Shown: piece by piece, positions 50,345 through 57,441 of the stretch | How positions within the stretch are numbered: the first letter of the stretch is position 1 | How the letters are laid out: every line of letters begins with the position of its first letter | DNA from: Aquimarina sp. TRL1 | GTDB lineage: Bacteria > Bacteroidota > Bacteroidia > Flavobacteriales > Flavobacteriaceae | Assembly: GCF_013365535.1 (NCBI RefSeq) | Contig: NZ_CP053590.1 | Coordinates: forward strand, 1,850,501-1,914,500 | Reading direction: 5' to 3' | DNA length: 64,000 bases | Translations under genes and position numbers: made by a program | Notes under the pieces: model-generated | Told to the model about the DNA's origin: nothing | Seen by the model: only the letters and a program-made list of their open reading frames with translations | Database searches by the model: none

Positions 50345-51819
50345 AAAGAGAAGCTTACTCCGGTATATACTCCAAAATAATAGGGTTTGAAATCTTCTGC
50401 ATTGCTATTAAAGCCATTAATTTGATATTTGAAAATGGGTTCCAGATTAAGTAAAAAGTGCTTAGATAGTTTATAGTCCAGCCCTAGTCCCAGATTGCTA
50501 CTATAGCTAATGTCGTTGATGTTATTAGCTTTTCCGATATTCGTTTCAAAATCTCCTGAGCTGATAGAGATGCTATTATCATCTAAGAAAAGAGAGCTAA
50601 ATCCACCAATCAGATGAATTCCTATTTTTTGATCCGTAAGGGTGTATTTTAACTCTATAGGGATTTCTATATATCGTATGTTCTGATTCAGTAACCCAGG
50701 ATTTTGTTTAGAAAATATAAAGGCTTCACCATCCAGAGATATAGGAGAAGGAACCGGCGTTTTTATATCAGAAACAACAATTGCATTTGCGTTTGGTGCA
50801 TAATCAATACTTTCCAGGTTGTTTCCTATTATCGCAGGAGAGTATCCTACGTTTTCTGTGCCATATCCCAACGTTACCTTATTGACACCGGAACGGATGC
50901 TTAATTTTTTATTTATTTTATAAGCCACTTGTACTCCATAGCTGATGTTGATATCACTACTTTTGTTATTGTCTGCAAATTCTGGATCTATTGAAGAGCC
51001 ATTGCCAACAGAACCATAATATACTGGCGCAGCATTAGGGGTTACACTCCATTTCTTATAAGGTTTTTCTGATGTTTTTTTAAGGTTAGTTTCCTTTTCG
51101 GTAATGGCATCAAAAATTGACTTTTTAGCAGGCTCTTCTGTAATGAAAGCTGAGATTTTTTCTTTTGGAGTGGAGGAATCTTCAATGTCTTTTTTTGTGC
51201 TGTTTTGAGCAATATTTTCCTTCAGATGAGCATCGTTGTTTTTAAAGGTAAAAGTATTTTTTTTACTTTCAGGGGTAGGGATATGCTCGGGAGTATCTGG
51301 TATATGAGTCTCTGGTTTTTTCGAAATATTTTTTTGATGAGCAAGAAGTGGTTGTGCGCTACGAGTTTTCGAAGAAATGGTATGAGTGTTAGAAGGGGCA
51401 GATTGTAGTTCTGCTGTTTGAAACTCCCTCTGGGTAGGGGGTGTACTTTTAGACTCTATGGATGTGCCTTTTTCACTTGCGATAGCAGTGTTAGAAGAGG
51501 TGTTTTTTATTTTTTCTACGGGATTGTCGTTTGAAAGTTTTTCTTCAGATGAGGTGTTGTCAGTTTTCTGAACAGGAGGTTCATTAACGACAATATGTTG
51601 TGTAGGGGCTGCCGGATTTTCTTTTGAGATACTTATTGATACGATTATAGCAATAATCGCAGCAACTCCAGCGATTTTGAACCAAAGAGGAACAACACGT
51701 CTTTTTTTGCGCTGATGTTGTTGAACTTTGATTCTTTCCCAGACAGCAGGGTCAGGAGTAACTTCAAAATCTTTGAATTTTTCCTGAAATAATCTATCTA
51801 TGTTTTTTTTATCTTTCAT
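50341..51819 (-). CDS. Anti-sigma/beta-barrel protein predicted to span both membranes (Dma-like)
   Basis: 492 residues. A cytosolic helical stretch of about 40 residues (IDRLFQEKFKDFEVTPDPAVWERIKVQQHQ) of the kind that binds sigma factors leads a transmembrane helix (about 45-65, FKIAGVAAIIAIIVSISIS). A long low-complexity periplasmic linker rich in Ser/Thr/Lys/Pro/Glu (about 70-255) follows. The C-terminus is an outer-membrane beta-barrel of the OMP_b-brl type (PYKKWSVTPNAAPVYYGSVG to GVYTGVSFSF, terminal Phe). A single chain should therefore cross inner and outer membranes, as in the Dma proteins of Bacteroides that regulate a partner sigma factor. Its ATG overlaps the ECF sigma stop by four bases. 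Confidence 0.82.
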   Translation of the reverse strand: MKDKKNIDRLFQEKFKDFEVTPDPAVWERIKVQQHQRKKRRVVPLWFKIAGVAAIIAIIVSISISKENPAAPTQHIVVNEPPVQKTDNTSSEEKLSNDNPVEKIKNTSSNTAIASEKGTSIESKSTPPTQREFQTAELQSAPSNTHTISSKTRSAQPLLAHQKNISKKPETHIPDTPEHIPTPESKKNTFTFKNNDAHLKENIAQNSTKKDIEDSSTPKEKISAFITEEPAKKSIFDAITEKETNLKKTSEKPYKKWSVTPNAAPVYYGSVGNGSSIDPEFADNNKSSDINISYGVQVAYKINKKLSIRSGVNKVTLGYGTENVGYSPAIIGNNLESIDYAPNANAIVVSDIKTPVPSPISLDGEAFIFSKQNPGLLNQNIRYIEIPIELKYTLTDQKIGIHLIGGFSSLFLDDNSISISSGDFETNIGKANNINDISYSSNLGLGLDYKLSKHFLLNLEPIFKYQINGFNSNAEDFKPYYFGVYTGVSFSF

Positions 51820-52367
51820 CTCCTTTCTTCAACTTGTTGAAGCTTTAGTTTTTCAATAGTTTCTATTTTGTCTTTTAATATATATCTGGCTCGCGCCAGG
51901 TTAGATTTTGAAGTTCCGGTAGAAATGTGTAACATCTCGGCAATCTCTTTATGAGAATATCCGTCTAATACATATAGATTAAAAACGAGTCTATATCTAT
52001 CAGGTAACTCTTGAATAATCTCTAATAAATAGTCTAGAGAGATTTCTTCTTCATCAATTTCTATTTCGATATCTTCTATTTGTTCTTCATTAACGATCTC
52101 AAGTACTTTTTGTTTTCTGTACTGTTGTAAAGCTATGTTGATCGTAATTCTTTTCAGCCAACCTTCAAAAGAACCTTTGTTTTTAAACTGACCAATTTTA
52201 TCAAAAATAGTAATGAAAGCATCTTGTAATATGTCCTCTGCAGCAGTGTAGCTACTGCTGTATTTAAGACAAATAGAAAACAGTTTGCTGCTATACAGTT
52301 TGTATAGCAGCTCCTGTGCTCTTGGGTCTTTCTTTTTGCATTTTTGTATGAGTTGGTCTATACTCAA
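51816..52367 (-). CDS. ECF RNA polymerase sigma factor, coupled to the dual-membrane protein
   Basis: 183 residues with sigma region 2 (SSKLFSICLKYSSSYTAAEDILQDAFITIFDKIGQFK) and region 4 (ELPDRYRLVFNLYVLDGYSHKEIAEMLHISTGTSKSNLARARYIL). An acidic segment (EEQIEDIEIEIDEEEISL) links them. Translation is coupled to the anti-sigma gene (four-base overlap) and it follows a lipoprotein gene by 12 bases, so the three form one operon. Not of the FecI type, because no FecR or TonB receptor is adjacent. Confidence 0.92.
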   Translation of the reverse strand: MSIDQLIQKCKKKDPRAQELLYKLYSSKLFSICLKYSSSYTAAEDILQDAFITIFDKIGQFKNKGSFEGWLKRITINIALQQYRKQKVLEIVNEEQIEDIEIEIDEEEISLDYLLEIIQELPDRYRLVFNLYVLDGYSHKEIAEMLHISTGTSKSNLARARYILKDKIETIEKLKLQQVEERR

Positions 52368-52379
52368 TATTCTTATTTT

Positions 52380-52829
52380 TTAATTAGGTTCTTCTTGTAC
52401 GACAGGAACCTCGACTGTCAAAAACTGATTTTTTCCTGCAGCATCTTCTCCTTGCCAGAATTCGAATATGTATGATTTTTCTCTTCCGGCAATGAAGTCA
52501 AAAGAAACCGTTGTGGTGTCTTTCTTAGGAAGTGTGTCACATGCTCTTTCGTTAAAAACAATATTGACAATAGATACCGTTCTTTTGTTCTCAGATCTTC
52601 TATAATCATATCCACTAAATGTATGACATGTGGTAGGACGAAAGAAGGATGTTTTTATTTTGTATGTTTTTCCTGTTACAAACGCTTCCGGGATATCTAC
52701 AGATTCAACAGGAACTAATTCGTAGAAAAAACTAATGTTATCATCGTCTTCTACACAACCTAAAAATATACTCACAGTGAGTATTATTAACAATATGCTT
52801 ACCTTTCTCATAAAACTTTTTTTCTTCAT
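52380..52829 (-). CDS. Lipoprotein at the head of the sigma operon
   Basis: 149 residues with an SPII signal: after MKKKSFMRK, VSILLIILTVSIFLGCVED, lipobox FLGC (an internal ATG six codons in is possible). The mature part is a beta-rich domain (FFYELVPVESVDIPEAFVTGKTYKIKTSFFRPTTCHTFSGYDYRR...) with two cysteines that may pair. A lipoprotein first in a sigma/anti-sigma operon could sense envelope stress and touch the barrel part of the anti-sigma protein; that is inference. Confidence 0.75.
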   Translation of the reverse strand: MKKKSFMRKVSILLIILTVSIFLGCVEDDDNISFFYELVPVESVDIPEAFVTGKTYKIKTSFFRPTTCHTFSGYDYRRSENKRTVSIVNIVFNERACDTLPKKDTTTVSFDFIAGREKSYIFEFWQGEDAAGKNQFLTVEVPVVQEEPN

Positions 52830-52885
52830 TGCATGTTTTTTTCATTAGATGGAAGTAAGCAAAATGGGTTGCGTATAAAGTACAA

Positions 52886-52910
52886 AAAAAACCCGAATCT
52901 TCGGGTTTTT
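52886..52910 (-). terminator. recA terminator
   Basis: AAAACCCGAA and TTCGGGTTTT with a two-base loop (52888-52909). On the minus strand it is followed by a T-run, 22 bases after the recA stop. It separates recA from the sigma operon on the same strand. Confidence 0.9.
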
Positions 52911-52931
52911 AGTATTTTAAGAAAAAAGAAA

Positions 52932-53945
52932 TTAGCCTTTTGCGATTGTGATTGCTTCTTTGATTTTTTCTTCGAGCTCTTCCATTAATTCGGGGTTGTC
53001 ATTTAGTAATGATTTTACGGCATCCCGACCCTGACCAAGTTTAGTGTCTTGGTAGCTAAACCAGGATCCACTCTTTTTTACGATTTCATAATCCACTCCT
53101 ATATCGATAATTTCTCCGTTTTTAGAGATTCCTTCTCCATACATAATATCGAATTCTGCAGTTCTGAAAGGAGGGGCTACTTTATTCTTTACAATTTTAA
53201 CTCTTGTTTTATTACCGATGACTTCGCTATTACTATCTTTTATCTGAGTAGACCTCCTAATATCCAGACGAACAGAAGCATAAAACTTTAGTGCGTTTCC
53301 TCCGGTGGTTGTTTCCGGATTTCCAAACATAACTCCAATTTTTTCACGAAGCTGGTTAATGAAAATTACAGTACAATTCGTCTTACTGATAGAACTGGTT
53401 AATTTCCTTAATGCCTGAGACATTAATCGGGCATGAAGCCCCATTTTAGAATCTCCCATTTCTCCTTCAATTTCGCTTTTGGGAGTAAGCGCAGCTACAG
53501 AATCCACTACAATAATATCAATTGCTCCAGAACGTATCAGGTTATCTGCGATTTCGAGTGCCTGCTCTCCGTGATCGGGTTGAGAAATGATTAAATTATC
53601 GATATCAACTCCGAGCTTCTCTGCATAAAAACGGTCAAAAGCATGCTCCGCATCAATAAAAGCAGCAATTCCCCCGGCTTGTTGAGCCTGTGCAATTGCA
53701 TGAAGAGTTAAGGTTGTTTTACCTGAAGATTCAGGTCCGAAAATCTCAATCACTCTTCCTCTTGGATATCCTCCGACACCTAAGGCTAAGTCTAAGCCCA
53801 GAGAACCAGTAGATATTGTTTCAACTTCCTGGATGGCACTGTCTCCCATCTTCATTACAGTTCCCTTTCCATAGGCTTTGTCTAACTTATCCAGTGTTAG
53901 TTTTAATGCCTTTAATTTCGATTCTTTTTCTTTTTCAGTGCTCAT
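52932..53945 (-). CDS. recA: Recombinase A
   Basis: 337 residues with Walker A GPESSGKT (70-77), [10 protein letters not shown] (Walker B), [26 protein letters not shown] (loop 2 with QLREK) and the C-terminal GxDxE-type acidic region. Polymerises on single-stranded DNA for recombination and SOS control. On the minus strand upstream I see only a one-mismatch -7 box (TATTTTAG) near 53980. Confidence 0.97.
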   Translation of the reverse strand: MSTEKEKESKLKALKLTLDKLDKAYGKGTVMKMGDSAIQEVETISTGSLGLDLALGVGGYPRGRVIEIFGPESSGKTTLTLHAIAQAQQAGGIAAFIDAEHAFDRFYAEKLGVDIDNLIISQPDHGEQALEIADNLIRSGAIDIIVVDSVAALTPKSEIEGEMGDSKMGLHARLMSQALRKLTSSISKTNCTVIFINQLREKIGVMFGNPETTTGGNALKFYASVRLDIRRSTQIKDSNSEVIGNKTRVKIVKNKVAPPFRTAEFDIMYGEGISKNGEIIDIGVDYEIVKKSGSWFSYQDTKLGQGRDAVKSLLNDNPELMEELEEKIKEAITIAKG

Positions 53946-54149
53946 GCGTTTGCTTCTTTTGAATTGATGTTGGCTAAAATACTACAAGTTTTTTGTATCC
54001 CAATTTTTTCATTCAAAGGATATGTCTGAATTTATCAACAATTCAAAGAAAAAATATTTTTATTCTTTGTACGCAACCAATTAAGTAGAGTCGCATCTTA
54101 TGGGTATAAAAGCAATTTTGAACAAATTACAATTCCTTGATAGCGCATT

Positions 54150-54236
54150 ATGAAGTTTGTTAAAACAGTTGCAAAGCAACATGTAGGAGAATCTGTCATC
54201 ACGGCTGTCAGTTATTGTATAGTTGAAGGAGGCTAG
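54150..54236 (+). CDS. Very short ORF of unknown function, with double Gly end
   Basis: 28 codons: MKFVKTVAKQHVGESVITAV..., ending ...CIVEGG and a TAG stop. It reads like a small amphipathic peptide with a Gly-Gly end, but no start signal, homologue or partner gene confirms translation. The inverted repeat begins at the last codons, and a terminator follows within 60 bases. It could equally be the 5' part of a structured RNA. Confidence 0.3.
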   Translation: MKFVKTVAKQHVGESVITAVSYCIVEGG

Positions 54237-54288
54237 CTTCGTTAGTTTAATATTTTATCGTAAGAAAAATTAAATTAACGAATTAGCC
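54231..54288. repeat. Imperfect 20-bp inverted repeat beside terminator
   Basis: Left arm GGCTAGCTTCGTTAGTTTAA (54231-54250) and right arm ATTAAATTAACGAATTAGCC (54269-54288) pair with about two mismatches and one bulge. The right arm abuts the terminator palindrome. Confidence 0.55.
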
Positions 54289-54328
54289 AAAAAAAGCGTT
54301 CTATGTGATCACATAGAACGCTTTTTTT
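54289..54328. terminator. 40-bp perfect palindromic terminator
   Basis: A7-AGCGTTCTATGTGA-type arm (54289-54308) and its exact reverse complement (54309-54328), with seven T at the right end. A strong bidirectional terminator; the natural user on the plus strand would be the short ORF or RNA at 54150-54288. Confidence 0.9.
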
Positions 54329-54425
54329 ATAGAAAACACCCTCTCTCTTATTTTAAATAAATCTATATTACAGGTAGAGGTTTGTAAGAAAGTAGTATTT
54401 CTGGCATTTATACAGTTAGTATTTG

Positions 54426-54433
54426 TATTTTTG
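54426..54433 (+). promoter_or_regulatory. trhO -7 box
   Basis: TATTTTTG, exact TAnnTTTG, 40 bases before the trhO ATG. I find no convincing TTTG at the -33 position. Confidence 0.5.
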
Positions 54434-54473
54434 CAAAAATATTTTCTTTAAAAACTTAAAATAATAGTATAGC

Positions 54474-55505
54474 ATGCAACTGTACAATAAATTAAGCGCT
54501 AAAGAGAGAGCAGCCATTATAGACGAAGCTGGAACAGAACGCTTGACGTTGTCTTTTTATCAATACGCGCAGATTGGAAATCCTGAAATTTTTAGAAACC
54601 ATCTTTATATTGCTTGGGATGACCTGGATGTATTAGGTAGAATATATGTCGCTTATGAAGGAATTAATGCACAGTTATCTGTGCCTGCTCCTAATTTTTT
54701 AAAGTTCAAAGCACATTTGGATAGTGTTTCTTTTCTGAAAGATGTCCGTCTTAATATTGCTAGAGAACAGGATATGAAATCCTTTCTAAAATTAAAAGTG
54801 AAAGTCCGGAAAAAAATTCTGGCTGATGGATTGAATGATCATACTTTTGATGTAACAAACAAAGGAGTACATGTCGGAGCAAAAGAGTTTAATGAGCTAA
54901 TAAGCAGAGAGGATACCGTTCTGGTAGATATGAGAAATCATTACGAAAGTGAGATTGGGCATTTCAAAGGAGCGATTACCCCGGATGTAGATACTTTTAG
55001 AGATTCTCTGGATATTATAGAAGAAGATCTTAAAGAACATAAAGAAGACAAAAACCTGGTTATGTATTGTACCGGAGGAATTCGATGCGAGAAAGCCAGT
55101 GCGTATTACAAGCACAAAGGATTTAAAAAAGTTTTTCAGTTAGAAGGAGGGATTATAGAATATGCGAGACAAGTAGAAGAAGAAGGGTTGGAAAACAAGT
55201 TTTTGGGAAAGAACTTTGTCTTTGATCATAGAAGAGCAGAACCCATTTCTGATGATGTTATTTCTAATTGTCACCAATGTGGAAAACCTTGCGACACGCA
55301 TGTGAATTGTGCTAATGAAGCCTGTCACTTATTGTTTATTCAGTGTGAAGATTGTGCAAAAGCAATGGACAGTTGTTGCTCTAATGAGTGCAAAGAAATC
55401 AATAGTCTTCCTTACGAAGAGCAAAAAGCTCTTAGGAAAGGAAAGATGAATAGTAATAAAATATTTAAAAAAGGACGTTCAGAAGTGTTGAAGTATAAGC
55501 AGTGA
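54474..55505 (+). CDS. trhO: tRNA uridine(34) hydroxylase (YceA family rhodanese)
   Basis: 343 residues. An acylphosphatase-like N-terminal domain is followed by a rhodanese domain with the loop CTGGIRC (catalytic Cys199). A C-terminal Cys-rich region follows (CHQCGKPCDTHVNCANEACHLLFIQCEDCAKAMDSCCSNEC, about 267-307) that may bind zinc. This matches TrhO/YceA, which makes 5-hydroxyuridine at tRNA position 34 in an oxygen-dependent step. Confidence 0.92.
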   Translation: MQLYNKLSAKERAAIIDEAGTERLTLSFYQYAQIGNPEIFRNHLYIAWDDLDVLGRIYVAYEGINAQLSVPAPNFLKFKAHLDSVSFLKDVRLNIAREQDMKSFLKLKVKVRKKILADGLNDHTFDVTNKGVHVGAKEFNELISREDTVLVDMRNHYESEIGHFKGAITPDVDTFRDSLDIIEEDLKEHKEDKNLVMYCTGGIRCEKASAYYKHKGFKKVFQLEGGIIEYARQVEEEGLENKFLGKNFVFDHRRAEPISDDVISNCHQCGKPCDTHVNCANEACHLLFIQCEDCAKAMDSCCSNECKEINSLPYEEQKALRKGKMNSNKIFKKGRSEVLKYKQ

Positions 55506-55654
55506 TGCTAAAATATTTTGAAGACTGTGGTTCGTAAAATAATTCTTGTATCTTTATCAGTAAAGATTGTAAGAGAAAAATAAAATTTCAGATCAAATTA
55601 AGAACCGTTTTTGCAATGAGAAATCATTGGCAAATAGCAATATAGAAAGAGATT

Positions 55655-56956
55655 ATGGGCTGTAGTAGTTGTTCCTCTAAAAATGACGGACAACCAAGAG
55701 GGTGTAATAATAATGGTACCTGTGGTACCGATGGATGTAATAAACTAACAGTTTTTGACTGGCTGTCAAATATGGCGTTACCGAATGGTATGGAGCTGTT
55801 TAACTGTGTCGAAATACGTTTTAAAAATGGAAGAAAGGGATTTTATAAAAATATAGATAACCTTTCTTTAAGCATTGGCGATATTGTTGCTACGGAGGCT
55901 TCTCCGGGACATGATGTCGGTGTTGTATCCCTTGTTGGTGAACTGGTGAAAATCCAGATGAAAAAAAAGAAAGTTCAGGTAGGAAGCGAAGAGGTAAAAA
56001 AAATATATAGAAAAGCTTCTCAAAAAGATATAGATATATGGCAGAAAGTGCGAGCCAGGGAAGAGGCTATGAAAGTCAAATCCAGAGAGATCGCTATCCG
56101 CCTTCAATTGCAAATGAAAATCTCTGACATTGAATTTCAGGGAGATGGATCCAAAGCTACCTTTTATTATACGGCAGAAGAAAGAGTTGATTTTAGGCAA
56201 TTGATTAAAGAGTTTGCACACGAGTTTAATATCCGAATTGAAATGCGTCAAATTGGGTTTAGACAGGAAGCTGCGAGACTCGGAGGTGTTGGTTCTTGTG
56301 GTAGAGAACTATGTTGTTCTACTTGGCTTACAGATTTTAGGTCTGTTAATACCAGTGCAGCGCGATATCAGCAATTATCACTCAATCCTCAAAAGTTGGC
56401 AGGGCAATGCGGGAAACTAAAATGCTGCCTTAATTACGAATTAGATGCGTATATTGATGCCCTGAAAGATTTTCCTAGAACAGAAACAAAATTACAAACA
56501 GAAAAAGGAGTGGCAGTATGCCAGAAAATTGATGTTTTTAAAGGATATTTGTGGTATGCGTACGAAGGGGAGTGGATGAATTGGCATAAAATCTCCGCAG
56601 AAGATGCAAATGAAATTGTTCAGGCAAATAATAATAAGGAAAAAGTAGCAAGTCTGGAAGAGTATGCTTCTGATTTGTTAGAGGATACTAAAGTTGACTT
56701 TGAAAACGTTGTAGGACAAGATAGTTTGACCAGATTTGATCAGCCAAAACGGACAAGAAGAAAAAACCGGTCAAAAAATAAAAGAAAGCCTGTGCAAAAA
56801 AAAGCTCAGGAAAAGAAAACGCAGGAAAAGAAAAAGAATACGAAAGGAAATGTTGCTTCCAAAAAGAAAGTAGACAATAAAGCTGCTAAAAAAACGAATA
56901 ACCAACAACGCAATAAGAAACGAAAACCGCAGAAAAGAAATAATGATAAAGTGTAA
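55655..56956 (+). CDS. ricT: RicT-family protein (PSP1 domain) with Cys-rich ends and basic tail
   Basis: 433 residues. The N-terminus is Cys/Ser/Asn-rich (GCSSCSSKN...CNNNGTCGTDGCNK). The PSP1/RicT core has GDIVATEASPGHDVGVV, GSCGRELCCSTWL and GQCGKLKCCLNYELD, the cysteines known to hold [4Fe-4S] clusters in Bacillus RicAFT. The last 70 residues are a Lys/Arg/Asn/Gln-rich low-complexity tail (TRRKNRSKNKRKPVQKKA...) that may bind nucleic acid. Bacillus RicT works with RicA and RicF in RNA processing; those partners are not here. The reading frame overlaps the start of gldH by 14 bases. Confidence 0.88.
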   Translation: MGCSSCSSKNDGQPRGCNNNGTCGTDGCNKLTVFDWLSNMALPNGMELFNCVEIRFKNGRKGFYKNIDNLSLSIGDIVATEASPGHDVGVVSLVGELVKIQMKKKKVQVGSEEVKKIYRKASQKDIDIWQKVRAREEAMKVKSREIAIRLQLQMKISDIEFQGDGSKATFYYTAEERVDFRQLIKEFAHEFNIRIEMRQIGFRQEAARLGGVGSCGRELCCSTWLTDFRSVNTSAARYQQLSLNPQKLAGQCGKLKCCLNYELDAYIDALKDFPRTETKLQTEKGVAVCQKIDVFKGYLWYAYEGEWMNWHKISAEDANEIVQANNNKEKVASLEEYASDLLEDTKVDFENVVGQDSLTRFDQPKRTRRKNRSKNKRKPVQKKAQEKKTQEKKKNTKGNVASKKKVDNKAAKKTNNQQRNKKRKPQKRNNDKV

Positions 56957-57437
56957 GCTGTTTATCTTAGCCATTGTTTTTATAAGTGTAGTTTCATGTG
57001 ACAATAACAGAGTGTTTGATGAATATCAAACACTGCCTGCTAGCGTTTGGAAAAAAGATAAAACACTTACATTTGTTATCCCAAAACTAGATTCATTACA
57101 ACCCTATAATTTATTTATAAATATCCGTAATAATGATGACTACGAATACAGCAATCTGTTTTTGATTAGTGAAATGAAATTTCCAAATGGAAAAATTATT
57201 AAGGATACACTAGAATATCAGATGGCGGCTCCAAATGGTAATTGGTTGGGAACAGGCTTCTCAGATCTTAAAGAAAGTAAGCTCTGGTATAAAGAGCAGG
57301 TTAAATTTCTGGAGGATGGAGACTATGAAATCTCAATACAACATGCTATGAGAAAAAACGGAGAGGTGTATGGGGTTGATGAACTACTGGGAATAACAGA
57401 AGTAGGATTTAGAATAGAATTCGCAATAAACCATTAA
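56943..57437 (+). CDS. gldH: Gliding motility lipoprotein
   Basis: 164 residues with signal MIKCKLFILAIVFISVVSCDN (lipobox VVSC). The mature sequence NRVFDEYQTLPASVWKKDKTLTFVIPKLDSLQPYNLFINIRNNDDYEYSNLFLI... matches GldH from gliding Flavobacteria in length and in the IRNNxxYxxxNLFLI motif. GldH is needed for gliding and T9SS function. It starts within the end of ricT and ends four bases before the PBP gene. Confidence 0.9.
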   Translation: MIKCKLFILAIVFISVVSCDNNRVFDEYQTLPASVWKKDKTLTFVIPKLDSLQPYNLFINIRNNDDYEYSNLFLISEMKFPNGKIIKDTLEYQMAAPNGNWLGTGFSDLKESKLWYKEQVKFLEDGDYEISIQHAMRKNGEVYGVDELLGITEVGFRIEFAINH

Positions 57438-57441
57438 TTAT

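Larger units (their letters stand above)
53946..54473. other. Structured intergenic region, recA to trhO
   Basis: 528 bases. The left part contains the recA promoter region and AT-rich DNA. The right part contains a 28-codon ORF (54150-54236), an imperfect 20-bp inverted repeat (54231-54288), a perfect 40-bp palindromic terminator (54289-54328) and the -7 box of trhO. Confidence 0.55.
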
